From Bacillota bacterium (GTDB taxonomy: Bacteria > Bacillota > Clostridia > Peptostreptococcales > Anaerovoracaceae), in contig JAFWVZ010000081.1 in assembly GCA_017523605.1 (NCBI GenBank), positions 1-5,551 of the forward strand: DNA of 5,551 nucleotides, given 5' to 3'. The notes beneath the pieces are model-generated. The model was not told where the DNA came from and ran no database searches. It saw only the letters and a program-made list of their open reading frames with translations. The translations under genes were made by a program, and so were the position numbers. Numbering within the stretch: position 1 is the stretch's first letter; each line of letters opens with the position of its first letter. Below are positions 5,105 through 5,551 of this stretch, one piece after another.

Positions 5105-5551
5105 TTACATTGCTTCGCTGGTCCTGGATATGATCTCGTTCCTGAGGCTCTTGGGAAGATCCACGAAGAACGCGCTGTATCCGGCTACGCGTACCATGAG
5201 GTTCGGATGCTGTTCCGGATGCTCGCTGGCTTCAATAAGCAGATCCTGATCGATGATGTTGATCTGTACGTGGAATCCGCCGTGAGTGAAGTACTCTTCC
5301 AGCATGGCGCCCAGATTCTTGATGTTGTCCGGGTTGTTGAACAGCCTCTTGTCGAACTTCATGTTCATCAGAGCCGCGGTGGAGTTGTCTACGTGCACCG
5401 CCTTGGACGCGGAGTTGAACACGCAGGTGGGTCCGTGCGTGTCGCAGCCCTGCGAAGGCGAGCAGAATCCGTCGGCAATGGGTTCTCCGTCCTTATGGCC
5501 GCTGGGCAGCGGGCCGGTCCTTCTGCCGAAGGTAACGTGAGCCATCGCTCC
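5105..5551 (-). CDS. Glycyl radical enzyme, C-terminal domain (partial, 5' end outside window)
   Basis: The last 148 residues of a glycyl radical enzyme; the frame is open to the right edge, so the catalytic domain with the active-site cysteine is not visible. Seen here: a loop with GHKDGEPIADG, then GCDTHGPT and SASKAVH (counting from the first in-window Met, residues 16-26 and 33-51), typical of the family's late barrel region; THGGFHVQINIIDQDLL, the strand before the radical domain; and the signature RVAGYSAFF, whose glycine codon is at 5180-5182. It ends EIISRTSEAM, with the usual 'EIIxRT' C-terminal helix. Once the activase installs the glycyl radical, the enzyme passes it to a cysteine to start substrate chemistry. 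The activase's ferredoxin insert and the HPEQHPNLMVRVAGYS region suggest a dehydratase, C-X lyase, decarboxylase or fumarate-adding type rather than pyruvate formate-lyase. I cannot assign the subtype without the N-terminal part. Confidence 0.95.
   Translation of the reverse strand, partial: GAMAHVTFGRRTGPLPSGHKDGEPIADGFCSPSQGCDTHGPTCVFNSASKAVHVDNSTAALMNMKFDKRLFNNPDNIKNLGAMLEEYFTHGGFHVQINIIDQDLLIEASEHPEQHPNLMVRVAGYSAFFVDLPKSLRNEIISRTSEAM

Overview
The window looks like part of the chromosome of a strictly anaerobic bacterium. The main evidence is a glycyl radical enzyme (GRE) next to its radical-SAM activase, since both glycyl radicals and [4Fe-4S] activases are destroyed by oxygen. GC content looks close to or slightly above one half (by eye). 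Shine-Dalgarno sites are strong (AGGAGG, GGAGG, AAGGAG), and ATA and AGA/AGG codons are freely used. This would fit anaerobic Bacillota or Synergistota, but I cannot fix the phylum from this sequence.

Layout: five genes lie head to tail on the minus strand, read from right to left. They are (1) the C-terminal 148 residues of a GRE, running off the right edge; (2) its activase; (3) a MatC-like dicarboxylate permease with many membrane segments; (4) a CapA-family (PGA_cap) metallophosphoesterase-like protein; (5) an MmgE/PrpD-family protein. Gaps are short: 48, 40, 36 and 70 bases. On the far left, on the plus strand, is the last 30 codons of an unrecognised gene that converges on the operon. 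A perfect 12-bp symmetric hairpin with flanking A and T tracts separates the two and should terminate transcription in both directions.

How the genes may work together (inference): the permease would import a di- or tricarboxylate or similar anionic acid. The GRE, switched on by the activase, would do a radical elimination, decarboxylation or addition. The MmgE/PrpD protein would do a (de)hydration, decarboxylation or epimerisation of a carboxylate. The CapA-like protein is the unexpected member: it lacks a signal peptide, and its role in a catabolic operon is unclear. The set suggests an anaerobic carboxylate-degradation operon whose substrate I cannot name.

RNA-level signals within the operon are also notable. 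A strong intrinsic-terminator-like hairpin sits between the capA-like gene and mmgE/prpD, with no room for a promoter after it. Another hairpin fills the GRE-activase gap and holds an alternative ATG in its loop. No tRNA, rRNA, insertion sequence, CRISPR array or long repeat was seen.
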